Positions 23,058-34,618 of a stretch of 64,000 nucleotides of DNA are shown here, in pieces. Every line of letters starts with the position of its first letter. Positions within the stretch are counted from its first letter, which is position 1. The stretch is from Balamuthia mandrillaris (Eukaryota; Discosea; Longamoebia; Balamuthiidae): assembly GCA_031835245.1 (NCBI GenBank), contig JAVKOQ010000010.1:186001-250000 (forward strand). Reading direction: 5' to 3'. The position numbers and the translations under genes were made by a program. The notes beneath the pieces are model-generated. The model ran no database searches. It saw nothing but the letters and a program-made list of their open reading frames with translations, and had not been told where the DNA came from.

Positions 23058-23804
23058 TTACTTCCTGCGGCGTCTCTGACTGTTATTCTTGACAACTCGA
23101 ACCTTCTCTCCCTGGCTCAGCTTCACCCTTCGCCTCCTCTTCTCCTCCTCTGCTTCCGCCAGCCGATCCTCCACTTTGGGCGGCAGCCTCACCTTTCTCT
23201 CCAACATCCGCTTGGCAATGCTCATCCGGGACGCGCCGCCGCCTGGAGCTACACCAGCCATGACCTTCCTGCTATCCACGCCGACTCTTCTTTGCAGGTC
23301 CTCCATGGCTTTCTCCTGGGCCACGTCCGGGTCCTCCCCTTCCTCCAGCAACTCGTACAGGTAATTGGCGTACATGCTCTCCCAACTCATGGCCTCCAAC
23401 AGCGTCTCCTCCTTGTCATGCTTGGAGGACCCTCCTTTGAGCCAGCTGCGGACGGCCAGACCTACCCAGAGGCTTGCCAGGATCAAGAAGAGGGCGGCCG
23501 CCAGGAAGAGCACGTGCTTGACCTTGAGGTGCTGACCCAGGTGGCGGAGCTTGTGCTTGTGGAGCGAGAGCTTGCTGTTCCACTTGCCGGCCGGAGGCAG
23601 CATGAAGGGCAGGTGCTGGCTCATCACGCCTTCCAGGTCGTCTCCCGCGAGGGAACAAAAGGAAGGGGGCGGAGAGGGAGAGGAGGAGGAGGTTTTGGAT
23701 CGGCCTCTGGCATCCAGCTGGGGCATGTCCAAGTCCATGGTGAGGTAGGACGACGTGGTTGTGGGGAGGGTTGAAGTGGGGCCTCCGAGTACTGCTCGCT
23801 TCAT
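23058..23804 (-). CDS. Single-span membrane protein of unknown function
   Basis: Uninterrupted 248-codon frame. A Ser/Pro-rich N-terminal region (about 95 residues) precedes one strong hydrophobic segment (VLFLAAALFLILASLWVGLA, about 100-119). A predominantly helical, charged C-terminal domain follows (MSWESMYANYLYELLEEG, then Arg/Glu-rich helices), ending in a polybasic tail. No signal peptide is visible, so it is a type II or tail-side membrane protein, possibly ER or nuclear envelope given the basic tail (inference). No family was recognised. CT repeats on the sense strand lie just upstream of the ATG. Confidence 0.65.
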   Translation of the reverse strand: MKRAVLGGPTSTLPTTTSSYLTMDLDMPQLDARGRSKTSSSSPSPPPSFCSLAGDDLEGVMSQHLPFMLPPAGKWNSKLSLHKHKLRHLGQHLKVKHVLFLAAALFLILASLWVGLAVRSWLKGGSSKHDKEETLLEAMSWESMYANYLYELLEEGEDPDVAQEKAMEDLQRRVGVDSRKVMAGVAPGGGASRMSIAKRMLERKVRLPPKVEDRLAEAEEEKRRRRVKLSQGEKVRVVKNNSQRRRRK

Positions 23805-24435
23805 TTCTGCAACAAAAAAAAAAAAGAAAAGAAAGAAAGAGAGAGAGAGGGTATGTGTGTTCTTCTTGTTTGTTTTCTTGTGTGTGGTTATGTTTCAGTT
23901 GTTACACACGCACTTGGGTGGTTTTTAAAATGACTCCCTCCCTCCCTCCCTAGGAGGGGTCTTGATGCAACTCCACGAAAAGTGAGGAGCAAGCAGGCAG
24001 CAAATTGAGTGAGGAGCACTGGAAGTGAACCCCCAATGGGCAGGACGTGGCTCCCTCCATATAAAAAAAAACGAGTCGCATCTATGAAGAAATAGATTAA
24101 AAAAAAAGGCTTCGACGAATTTCCGTGGGGAAGCGGGAGCAGCGACCAGAGAAAATGCAGAGAACACACTTTTGAAATAAGAATGTTTTCACACTTTTTT
24201 TTTTGTTTGAAAGACGAAGAATAAAACAACAATCCCGGAGAGAAAGCGGTGAAAGATGACGGACATTCGCGAGGCTGGCAGCCCCTTATTATTAGCGGCA
24301 AGAATGAACAATCACCAAACTTCGTTTCTTCTTTTTTTTGTCGACCTAAAAATAATATTTCGTCAATTCCATTAAATTTTTGGACTTATTGTTAATATTT
24401 CGATTTTTTCATGGGGACATACGATATACGAAAAT

Positions 24436-24443
24436 CGTCGACA
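24436..24443. promoter_or_regulatory. CGTCGACA element upstream of MFS gene
   Basis: CGTCGACA followed by TAATTCC, 25 bp upstream of a TATAAAAA box. A second copy (TGTCGACC) sits 97 bp further upstream. Confidence 0.4.
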
Positions 24444-24460
24444 TAATTCCTTTGATAAGG

Positions 24461-24468
24461 TATAAAAA
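24461..24468 (+). promoter_or_regulatory. TATA box
   Basis: TATAAAAA 41 bp upstream of the ATG at 24502, implying a 5' UTR of only 10-15 nt if it is used at typical spacing. Confidence 0.4.
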
Positions 24469-24501
24469 TCGATAAAATCGATTAATCGAACAATAAAACG
24501 C

Positions 24502-26933
24502 ATGAAAAGACGCGAAGATGAGGAGGAGAGCGCCTCCGAGGAGGCTGCCCTCTACGGCCAAGACTCCGCCTCCAGCGGCAGCCATGAACTGCGGGTGGAG
24601 ATCCAGACGATGGACGCCAGCTCCCCTTCTCTGCACTCCAAGCCCACACCCTTGCCCAAGAAGAAAATGTTCGTGCTGATGTGCGTGGTCATGTCGGAAG
24701 GTCTGGCCGGGAGCCTGTTGCTGCCTTTCATCGCCTTCATGGTTCGCAGCTTTGGCATCACGGACGATGATAGGGTAAGGCGTTCTCTTTCTCTATCTCT
24801 TTCGCGTACGCTCCACTGACCAGTGGTGAGCGCTCTTTTTGGGTGGGCAGGACATCGGCTACTACGCTGGCTACGTCACCTCCGCCTTTTTTCTCGGACA
24901 ATTTTCCAGCAAGTACTTTTCTTGGCTCATCTCTCACCCTTTCTGCTCTCTGCTCTCTGCGCTCTCTGCGCTCTCTGCGCTCTCTGCTCTCTCTGCTCTC
25001 TCTGCTCTCTGCTCTCTGCTCTCTCCTCCTTCCTCTTTGCTTCTCCTTCCGCTTTGCTTACTCAACGCGTTCCAGCTTTTTGTGGGGATGGATCTCGGAT
25101 CGGAAAGGCAGGCGACCCGTGTTGTTGGTTGGGCTCGCTGGCAATGCTATCACGACGCTCCTCTTTGGGACCAGCCAGAACTTGGCGTGGGCCATGGCAA
25201 GTCGCTTCTTGAATGGAGCTCTGAATGGAGTGGCCTCCGTTACAAAGAGCTACATTGCTGAAATAACAGATGAGAGCAATCAAGCTCTTGGCTTTTCTCT
25301 TCGTGCTGCTGCTTTTGGGCTGGGAGGAATCTTAGGTTTCTCTTTCTTCTTTTGCTTCTTCTTCTCCTCCTCCTCTTCCAACTCTTGCCAACGATATTTC
25401 AATACAGGTCCGTTGTTGGGAGGAGGGTTAGCAAGACCCTACAAACGGTTTCCTTGGTTAGCGGACTCGATATTTGGCGAGGATGGCTTCCCTTTTCTGC
25501 TGCCTTGTCTCGTGTCATTCTCGATGAACATGGTTGGCCTTATCTTTGGCTTCTTCTTTCTCACAGAGACACTTCAGAGAAGAAAGAGCGCACAAGTGGT
25601 GAACGAGACGGACTCCCTTTCGTTGCTTGAAAAAACAGACACAAAAGAAGAACTTGAAAATGAAGAAGAACAAGAGAATGGAGAGGAAGAAGACCAAGAG
25701 GAGGTGGAAAGATGGGAAGAGGAGGAAGGAGGAGAAAGCAGCGAAGAAAGAAGGCGAGGAGGAAGCACATCCCACAAGCTTTTAAATATCTTTCGGAAAC
25801 AAAGACGAAAACGTTGGAATAACAAACAAAGCGAAGGGGATGAAGCAAGTCTCATCCCTCTAACAACATTGTCATCTGCTGCGAAGCGGCGAATGGAAGA
25901 AAACGAGACAGATGATAGACAAGAAGAGGGAGAAGAAGAAGCAAACGAGATGACAAATGGCGACGAGGAAAAAAGTCGTGCTGACTTACACATTCTTCAA
26001 GAACATTCTTCAGATGATGAAAAGCTTCCAACTTTTTTCGACATTCTCAAAGATAAATGGGTCATGGTGCTTAGTTTGCTTTACGCTTTGATCGCGATGG
26101 TCGATTTAGCATTTGTGGAGGTGTTCAGCGTTTGGAGTCTCAATTCGCCTCACGACGAGCACGCTCCAGGTTTAGGTTCGTTAGAAGAGAACTCTTCTTC
26201 TTGGTCTTCTTCTTCTCCTCCTCCTCTTCTTTTCGGTAACCACTGAGGAAAAAAAGGGTTTGACACATTACAAATTGGACTTCCAAGTACAACAGCAGCG
26301 GTAGCGATGGTCCTTTTTCAACTGTTCGTCTATCCGCCAATGGACAAGCGATTAGGCTCCCTGCGAACCTATCGGCTGTGTGTTGGCTGTTCAGTCCCGT
26401 TCTTGGCCTGCTTTCCTCTGTTGCATAGACTCAGTGGCGTCTCTTCGCATGATTGGTTGCTGTGGGCAGCGTTGCTGCCATTCTACACTTTGCTGCGGCT
26501 ACTGGTCATCGGATGCTACGCTTCCATCAACATTTTGGTCGCTCTTTCCTCTTTTTAGTTCTCTTCTCTGCCTCTGCTTCTCTTTATGCATTTCATGTAA
26601 CTGCTTTATCAACGTGCAGGTGAGTAATGCTGCTGGCAGGGCTCGCTTAGGAATGGCCAATGGAGTTTCCACCGCTATGGCCGCCTTTGCTCGAATGTAC
26701 CTCTTTTCTTCTCCATTCTTGGTCTCTGCTTCTCTGCTTTTCTGAACGTTTGTTTGTTTACAAAAAGGTTGGCTCCTTCGTTTGGGGGTACTATATTTGC
26801 ATTTTCGCTGCGCGGGAGCACCTTTCCGTTCAACTATAACTTCATCTTCCTGTGTTTCGCCCTTCTCAACGGGATCAACTGCGGCTGCACCTTTTGGGTT
26901 CCCTCTTCCGTCAACCAGCGAAGAACGAACTGA
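24502..26933 (+). CDS. MFS transporter (ZIFL/tetracycline-resistance-like) with acidic central loop
   Basis: Seven exons: 24502-24774, 24851-24912, 25076-25335, 25408-26175, 26257-26537, 26620-26696, 26768-26933; 628 residues. Splicing restores TM2-TM3 with WGWISDRKGRRPVLL (MFS motif A) and TM5 GGILGPLLGGGLARP. It also restores the second half, including FDTLQIGLPSTTAAV, NAAGRARLGMANG and the C-terminal FWVPSS. The central cytoplasmic loop (about 150 residues, Glu/Lys/Arg-rich) is much longer than usual. Substrate is unknown; relatives move zinc chelators, organic ions or drugs with protons. Intron 2 contains a CTCTCTG(CG) minisatellite. Confidence 0.85.
24950..25027. repeat. CTCTCTGCG/CTCTCTGCT minisatellite
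   Basis: Tandem units of 6-9 bp (CTCTCTGCG, CTCTCTGCT, CTCTGCT) in intron 2 of the MFS gene, sense-strand pyrimidine-rich. Confidence 0.85.
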
Positions 26934-27050
26934 GCGGATCAAAAGGTACAACAAAAAGAAAGCAAGGTTTTTAAAAGAGAGAGAGAGAGAGAGAGAAAGA
27001 TAGTTTCTTATTTATAAAAGTTAAAGCTTTGTTTATAAACATAAATCCAC

Positions 27051-27340
27051 TTACGGAAGATCCGACAAGCTTTTCTTTGGTGGAGGACCTTTTTGTTGGA
27101 GGAGAAGAAGAAAGAAAGAAATCAGAAAAATAGAGAAGAAGGTGAAGAAAAGAGAGAAGATTTACCTCGTGGGACGTTGGTGGTCTGTTGGTTGTAGCCG
27201 CTCGTGTTGTGCGCGCCGACGCCGCCCATGGGGGTGGGGTTCCACTCGCGCTGGCCGACGGGCTTCTGCTCGCCTTTGACGTAGCCTGGGGCGGCCTCGC
27301 GGATCTTTTGCTCAAAGAGTGCTTTCTTCTGCGTCGCCAT
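27051..27340 (-). CDS. Small hydrophilic protein, 70 residues
   Basis: Two exons (27340-27166, 27088-27051). The second exon encodes only the last dozen residues. The sequence is rich in Gln, Gly, Asn and Pro with a Lys-rich start (MATQKKALFEQKIREAAPG) and ends PPPKKSLSDLP. There is no TM segment or signal peptide and no family was recognised. The clean ATG context, in-frame GT-AG junction and CT repeat on the sense strand just upstream support a real gene. The alternative acceptor frame gives a less natural product. Confidence 0.5.
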
Positions 27341-27631
27341 CTCTCTCTGTCGTTCTTCTATTTATTTCTTTTTTTTGGTTTTAATTTTTTCAAAGGTGGT
27401 TTTGATATAAAGCTATATTGCAATATAGCTTTTTAAGGAGAGGCAATCATTGTAACGCTTATCCAATTCTTTACTATCTGTTATTGGGTTATGTTGTTTT
27501 TGTTTTAAAGAAATAAAAAAGTGAATAAAATAATCGTTTGTTTTTCTAATGATAAAAATACAGAGAAAGAAAGGTTAAAAAAAGAAGAGAGAACGAGACG
27601 AAAAAAAAGCAATGGCGTCCGTTTTCGATGA
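27341..27631. other. Intergenic spacer
   Basis: 291 bp of AT-rich DNA between two minus-strand genes. An inverted pair (AAGCTATATTGCAATATAGCTT, 27411-27432) forms a perfect palindrome that may be a terminator-like or binding element. Confidence 0.45.
27411..27432. repeat. 22-bp perfect palindrome
   Basis: The half-site AAGCTATATTG is directly followed by its reverse complement, with no spacer. It lies about 75 bp upstream of the small-protein ATG on the minus strand. It could form a hairpin or bind a dimeric protein. Confidence 0.6.
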
Positions 27632-30600
27632 TCACTTGCCAGACTTTTTCTTTCTTCCAAACAAACCGGATCCCTTCTTTCTGTTTGCTTTCTCTGCAGA
27701 AGTTGGTGAGGAGGGCATCATGTTGAACACTAGCTCTGCCCCCAGTTGATGGTCCTTCTTTGTAAGTTCGATCTTGTCTGTAAGAGAGAGAGAAGTTAAT
27801 GGATGAACAGCAGGAAAAAAAACGTTGCGAAAAGAGTCGTTGACAACGTACGAAGTTGGTCTGCCATGCTTTCGAGATCGCTCACCCACATGGACTGTGT
27901 GTTGCTATCCGGAGCTGAAAACTCGTGTTTGATAAGCCCATTCACAATACCGAAAGCATTCGCAAAGCCCACTATATCACATTTTAAGGGTTAACACGAG
28001 AAAGCGAGTAGAAGAAGAAGAAGAAGAAGAAGAAGAAGAAGAAGAAGAAGAAGAACAAGAAGAACAAGCAGGACAAGCAGAACATGACGAAGAACAACAA
28101 AAAGAGGAAGGAAAAAAAGAAAGAGAGAAACCTTTAGCAGGAATGACTTGAGCGCCGTGCAAAGAAACGGTGGTCTTGAACTTGTATCGAGAACGTTGAG
28201 GTGTGGCCAAAAGCAGCATGTCGTTGAAGAGGAAGAGGTAACAGTTGCGAAGACCCTTGTTGGAGATCTCCTGGAAGGCTCCTTCGCGCACGTAGCGTCT
28301 GCTCGGAATAACCAAACTCTGTGTTGTTGTTTTAAAAGAAAGAAATAGAAAGTTATAAGCCAAAGACGAAGCAGTAGAAAGAAGATTGAAAAAAGAAGAA
28401 GCGTACTTCAGGATTTCCTTCAAGCTTCTTCTCTATCTCAATGATTTTGTTCATAGCCTCCGCCTTGCGAATGTTTTCGTTGATGAAGTCGGCCACCTCT
28501 TTGACCTTCTCATAGGCAGCCTGCAACTTATCATAGTCAGAGTGAGAGGGATCTGTTCGCCTGATGAGGTCCTTCAACAGAAGCAAGTAACGAGGGATTC
28601 TTTGGATGGGCAAGATGAGGAAGGCCGAAATGTCTTGTCCCATCTTTCGCTCGAGGAACTGTTTGAACTCAGGATACTTTTCTTGACAGGCGATGAGGGT
28701 CTTGTTGGCGTCCTCGTGGTCCTTGCTATATTGACTGTACAGTTTGAGGAATGGAGCCTTTATTTTCCCAAGTTAGATATGTTATAAGGAGAACGAAAGA
28801 ACAAGAAGAAGACAAAAGAAAGAAAGGAGAATGAAACCATGTCAAGGAAGACATCTCCAAAGACGGCAGTTTCGTTCCAATTGTTACCGATTCGTTCTTC
28901 CAAGCCAGCCAGCAGTTCCTTATTCACATTAAGAATTAATTCTACATTGGAGAAGATCTTGTTGAGCTCTTCCATTTTGATGCTTTTGCCACCCGTCATT
29001 TCCGACAAGCGACGGAGAGGGCTTATGTATTCCTGTTGGCAATAAGACAAAGACAAATAAGAGAGATGAGAAGAAGAAGAAGAAGAAGAAGAAAAGGAAG
29101 AAGAAGAAAGGAAAAGGAAAAAGAAAAAGAAAAAGAGAAGGAGAAGAAAGAGGACAAACCGTAAGAAGACGTGTAAGTTGAGCAACATAAGTCCGTTCGG
29201 TGGTTAGAATCTCGTTCGCAATAGTAGTTCGCCACTCGAACGGAGTCATCTTTTTCGGCTGTTCGGGAGTCTTACATTCACTTTCATCGATCGGTTGTTG
29301 TTGTTGATGCTCTTCATCGTTTTGTGCCTCAGAAGGAAGAGGCTCTTCTTCCGGCTTGTTACCATCCTCTTCTTCTTCCGCTGTTGTTGTTTCTTCATGT
29401 TCATGTTGTTCATGTTGTTCTTGTTGTTCGTTGGGTTCTTGTAAGTGAGGAGGAAGGATGGACTTTCGTCGTACAGCAGTTCCTTCTGGGCTTGTTGGCT
29501 CCTTGTTGTTGCTGCTGTTATGAAGGCTTCTCATCAACATGGAAGGTCCAACCGAGTCACTTCGACCAAGAGTGCGGGTCTGATCAAACCTGGCTGCGCC
29601 TTGTTTGTAAGTTTCCGTGTTACTGGGCAAAGTATTGGTGCTCAACGCGCGGGTGAGAAGCTTGCCAGAGTTTTGGCTCTTGCCAATGCTCTTTCTTCGC
29701 TCCTTCTTCTCCTTCTTCTCCGTCTTCTTCTTCTCCTTCCTCTCCTTCTTCTCTTCCTTCTTCCTCTCCTTCTTCTCCTTTCTCTCTTTCTTGTGGCTCA
29801 TACTCAGAAGACTTCCTCTCCTCGTTCTTTGTTTGCCACTAGCAGAGAAGATACCACTTCCTCCGCTTCCTTCTTCATCGCTGCTGCCTCCCGAGGAACC
29901 TCCTCCTAAGACACTGTCATCCGGTTCAGCCAGTCGTGATAGTCGTCTATTGGGAGGGGTGACAGGCCCAACCGTTTGATGTTGTTGATGTTCTCCTTCT
30001 CCATTTGTTGCTTGTTGAGCATCTGTTGCTGGAAGAGCAGAAACAGAATGTTGGTGTTCATGTGGAGAAGTTGGAACGGCTTCTTCGGATGCTTGGTGAT
30101 CGTGATCAGAAGTACTGTCAACTTCTCCTTCTCCTGCTTCTGCTTCACCGACGGTTCTAGGATGTTGTTGTTCAACCCCCTCTTCTTCTTTCTCCGTTTC
30201 TGTTTCTGTTTCCGTTTCCGTTTCGGAGTCGCTATCACTATCGCTATCATCGTCATCGCTAACATCGATTCCTTCCGTCCGCCTCATCTCCTTCAACAAT
30301 CTTCTCATCGCTCTCACCAAACGAAAGAGCGGTCTATCCTCCTTCTCTGTGGCTTCCTCCTCTTCCTCCTCTGTGGTTTCATTGCCGGTCGTTCCTCTCC
30401 TCTTCCTTCTCCCTTTCGAGGCGGAAAGAGCGGAGAGCTGGACAAGAGGAGAGGTGGAACTGTGTCCTCGCACTTCGTTCTTCAGCTCAATGAGGTCCAA
30501 CAACAAAATAGGATAGCGCTCAAAGCATTCGAGCGGTCGGTGAAAGGCGTTCTCCATCACTCCCATCAAAGCTAACGCAGCTTGAGAAGGGCTCCTTCTA

Positions 30601-31709
30601 GGGGGAAGTGGAGGAGGAACCTCCGCTACTGATTCTTCCTTTGCTTCTTCTTGTTGTCCCTCTTGTGCTTGTTCTTCTGCTTTTGGTCCTTCATCCTCTT
30701 CTTCGTTTTGTTGTTGCGTCTCGGGCACAACTTGCTCTGTATCTTCTTGTGGCGGAGGTGGAGTTGGTTGTTGGGTTTCTTCTTCGGAACGAACTAGCAG
30801 CTCGGAAAAGGCGGTATTGTGTTTCAACTCGCGGATGGTGCTTGCAAAGGTGAAGTAGTTGCTTTGGTATGACCGATACAGAGACAACAGCTCTGGTGAC
30901 TATTATACATATGATATAACATTAGAAAAGAGCACTAGAGAAAGAGGAACGAAGAAAGAGAATATAGAGATAGAGAATATAGAGAAAGAGCAGGGATACT
31001 TTTTCTTGAACGATGTGAATGGTTCGAATGTAAGGAGGCAGTCGCGAAGGCGGGCCAGGGGGAAGAGCAGGTCCTGAGCTGGAAGCAGAAGGGGGCGGAC
31101 CAGAAGGAGGGGGAGGAGGAAATTGAGAACGAGGGGAAGAGGCTGAACCAGCATCCTCCGAAGAAGCAGCAAGCTCCCTTCGAGGAGACATGGCAGGAGG
31201 AGGCGGCGGCGGTGCGGCCACCTCCTTGATCCTCGTCAAGAGGTCGAGGTGAAGGGAGTGCATGGCTTCCAGCTCCTCGAAGCCGGAGCGGAAGGCGTTG
31301 GCGATGGTGTCGGTGGCTGCGTTTTGGTCTTCTTCTTCCACTTCATAGCCCCCTTCTGCGGCGATGTACCTGTGGTGGTCCCCCAATACTTGCACGAACT
31401 GTTCCCATTGTGCTCTTAGTGGTTGCACGTAACTCTGTGAGAGAAACAAATGAGAAAGGAGAGAAACAAAAAGAACGAGGAAGAAGGATGAGAAAAGAGA
31501 GAGAGGAAGAAGCGAAGAAAGAAAAAAAAGAGAGAAGAGAGAAGCGAGAAACGAGAAGAAAGATATGAAGAAGCAAGCAAAGAGCCGAACAAAGTGAGGA
31601 GAGAAGAACGAGAGTGACTGAGAGGGAGAAGGCATTCAGAGACTTATATAAATGGATCATGGAAAGTCACTTATAAAAGTTATGCAGACTTAAATTCTCA
31701 TCCGGTGCC

Positions 31710-31794
<85 letters not shown>

Positions 31795-32077
31795 ATGAGG
31801 GGAGTAAAAAAGCGAAAAGAAGAAGAAGAAGAAAGAAAGAAACGACAAGAAAGAAAGAAGAAGAGCAAGAAAAGAATATAAGAAAAGAGGAGAAGAAGCA
31901 ACAAGAAGAACTTACGTCGATGCACTTTTTGAGCTCAGCGACATAAGCCTGCTCCAAGAGGAGGTACTCGGTGACCTTGCCCTTGCGGCGGTTGCTGGTC
32001 AGCACCACGCTTTTGGTTTTGGCGGCGTTGCCTCCCCCAACGCCTCCCAACAGGAGCCCTCCGCCGCCGCCGTACAT
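27632..32077 (-). CDS. RhoGEF (DH-PH) with additional N-terminal half DH domain
   Basis: Eight exons: 32077-31916, 31434-31000, 30899-29160, 29032-28838, 28757-28407, 28318-28132, 27971-27852, 27777-27632; about 1111 residues. The N-terminus begins a DH-like domain (TEYLLLEQAYVAELKKCID, SYVQPLR) that contains a Pro-rich loop and then breaks off after helix RSYQSNYFTFASTI. A 480-residue disordered Glu/Ser/Lys-rich region follows. It leads to a complete DH domain with CR1 (ILTTERTYVAQL) and CR3 (PIQRIPRYLLLLKDLI), then a PH domain (LRNCYLFLFNDMLLLA, MWVSDLESMADQL) and a basic tail. It is expected to activate a Rho/Rac-type GTPase at membranes. Whether the N-terminal half-domain folds or regulates the second DH is unknown. 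Confidence 0.87.
28013..28062. repeat. (GAA)n in RhoGEF intron
   Basis: GAA units on the plus strand, TTC on the sense strand, between exons 6 and 7. Confidence 0.9.
31709..31791. repeat. (GA)n in RhoGEF intron 1
   Basis: About 80 bp of GA dinucleotides (sense CT) in intron 1, one of the longest in the window. Unlike most, it is far from the donor. Confidence 0.9.
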
Positions 32078-32917
32078 TTTAACAAACAGAAAAAAAAAAT
32101 AAAACAAAAATCAAATATCAAATATCAAAAAAAAAGCTGTTGAAAAAAAGAGAAAAAAAAAACTCGATTCAATATTTCTTGTAAAACAACAACAAGAGAA
32201 AGAAAGAGAGAGGGAGAGAGAAAAATAAAAATAATCCGAGAGGGCGTTACCGGCAAAAAAAAAAAAAGTCAAAAAAATCAATATAGCGGCTCAGGTAACG
32301 TTTCTTGAACCGACCTTTTTGTTATTTTTTTTTCTTCTTCCCAAAAAATAAAAAAAAAGGTATCCCAAAAAAAAAAAAGAACGCGAGGCCTTTGAGCTCT
32401 CCTCTCCCCACTTCCGGTTCCGTTCTTTTCTCTCTCTAGCAGCAACCTGAAATAATTTTATTTCTATTTTATTTATCATAAAAAAAAATGTTTTAATTCA
32501 TTAAAATAATCCGAAATTTCGGTTGTCGACGAAAAACAAAAAGTGATGGTAATTATCGATTATTATGATTGCCATCAACAGGAAATTAATGCCGACAAAT
32601 AATCGAAAAATCATCAAAAAATTTAATAATTGCAGAATAAAAAGTAAAGAGAAAAAAGAAGCAAAGAAGAACAGATTGATTGGATTCATTGGTCGATTCG
32701 ATTTGTTGGCCAGTGGTGAAAAACTGATAGCAGCAGTTGCTCACATCTTTGCTGAAAAAGTTTCTTTTTTTTTGCAGTGCGTATTTGTTGTTTCCCCTTC
32801 ACACACATACACACCACCTTTTTTCTTAAAGTGCTTATCGACTGATGAAAAACAAATCTTCTCCCTCTCTCTCTCTCCCTCTCTTTTTGACCAATTTGAG
32901 AACGCAAGAATTAAGTC
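32078..32917. other. Divergent promoter region
   Basis: 840 bp between the RhoGEF gene (-) and CNOT11 (+). AT-rich with a GA run near 32200, the palindrome CCGAAATTTCGG at 32511-32522 and TGTCGACG at 32524-32531. No exon was recognised; a T-run plus GCAG near 32775 could be a 5'-UTR acceptor. Confidence 0.5.
32511..32531. promoter_or_regulatory. CCGAAATTTCGG palindrome adjacent to TGTCGACG
   Basis: A 12-bp palindrome containing GAAnnTTC lies one base from the GTCGAC-centred element. The HSP60/61551 spacer has the same arrangement (CCGAATTTTCGG and TTGTCGACGAAAAA). Confidence 0.4.
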
Positions 32918-34587
32918 ATGGAGCCACTGCAACAACTGAACGTGGAGGAGCTGTCCTCTTTGCTGGCGCAGCTGAACGGCTTGGAAGACAAGTCCCTGGA
33001 AACGGTCACCATGGCCATCCTTCAGAAATTCCCACCGCAAACACCATCGCAACAACAGCAGGACAGCGGCGGCGGGGGTGGCGTCGTTGGCGGCGCCGCC
33101 TTTCGTTTGGGCTGCACTCTCTACGTCATGCTGCAGGACGACCTGTTGGAGCCGTTGGCTCGCCTCGTTGCCTTTTACCTGCTTCACAGCCTCTATGCCA
33201 ACACTGTGGACGCGCACCTCACAGCCAACCCTTTTCTCCCTGTCTTTTTGGACGCTCTTCAGCGTGAGCCTTTAGTTTCTTCTTCTTCTTCTTCTTCATC
33301 AACCGCCTTCTCCTCCTCTTCGTCAGCTCATACGACGGCAACAACGACGAATGTTGCTGGTGAGGCTGCTTTGCAGGCTCAAGTGGAGAAAAGCTTCCTT
33401 CTTTTCTTGCTAGACTCCTTCCCGAAAGAGGTTACTCTTTCTCTCTCGTTGCCTTTTTTTTTTTGGACCTTTATTCTTCGTTTCTCTCTCTCTCTCTCTC
33501 TCTCTCTTGCTTTCTCTTGCTTCTCACATCTCTTGCGTTATCTCGTTACTCGTATCTCTACTATTGTTCTCACTTTCGTTCTCGTTTCACTAAATTGTTT
33601 CCTCACCCACACAAAACTAATTGTTATTCTTATTTTAAACAGTTAACACGAAAGACACTGCGTGAGCTCAGAACAACTTTGCTCGACAAGAACATCCGCT
33701 CCAATTTGCCCTCTCAAATGCCAGACCTTAACGCTCTTCGGAAAATCTACCTTGACCGGCAGCCAAAGCAGCCCTCTCCCTTCCGGTGTGCCGGCATATC
33801 TCCCGTCATTCCCGATCCTGAAGATTTACTAGATAGCGCCCAGCTCACACCATCTGTGTATGTTCTCTTCTTTTTCTTCTTCTTTTCTTCTTCTTTCTTT
33901 GTCTTCTACTTCTTATGCTTGATTTTTTATTTTCTTGCTCTTATTTTTTTTTGAATGGAATAGGTTGGGAGCACATGCAGTGGCGGTGTTGGAAAGTCGG
34001 TTAAAAGAGTTTTCTTTTCACAACTTTGAGCCTCCTTTCATTCGACCAGCCCCTCCCTTATTTGAGCCTCAGCCAGACGAGGTTTCTCCCTTTTTCTTAC
34101 CGTTTGCATTCTTTCTTCATTCTGAATAAGTTAACGGTTTTTTGAACAAAACTGGAAAATAGGTCATATGGCTGAATCCGGATATATTCGCTCATCAAGT
34201 GCTTTGGGACAATAGCATGGGTCAAGCCCCAGCCAAAGGAGAGGAGTCGGTGCGCACACTCATGCAAAAAGCTTTCAAGGAACCTCTAGCACAACCTGAT
34301 CAACAGGTTACTTCTCTCTCCATCCCTACTCGTCCTATATCGCGTTGTTCTCTCGTTTTTTTTTTGTGTAACGATATTAATTTTGTTAAATATCTCAGCA
34401 ACTTTTAGCAGCGTTGGAGAATGACCCCAAGTTGGTACATCACTGCGGTCTCACACCTCAAAAACTGCCATCATTAGTAGAAACCAACCCCCTCATTGCC
34501 ATCGAAGTTCTTCTCAAACTCATGTCCTCTAGCCAAATCGCCGAGTAAGCTTCTCTTCTTTTTTGTTTTTCCTTTTCTGTTCTTTTT

Positions 34588-34618
<31 letters not shown>

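Larger units (their letters stand above)
23805..24501. other. Divergent promoter region with paired GTCGAC sites and TATA box
   Basis: About 700 bp. It contains a GA run (near 23835), TGTCGACC at 24339-24346, CGTCGACA at 24436-24443 and TATAAAAA at 24461, 41 bp before the ATG at 24502. No coding exon was supported. Confidence 0.5.
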
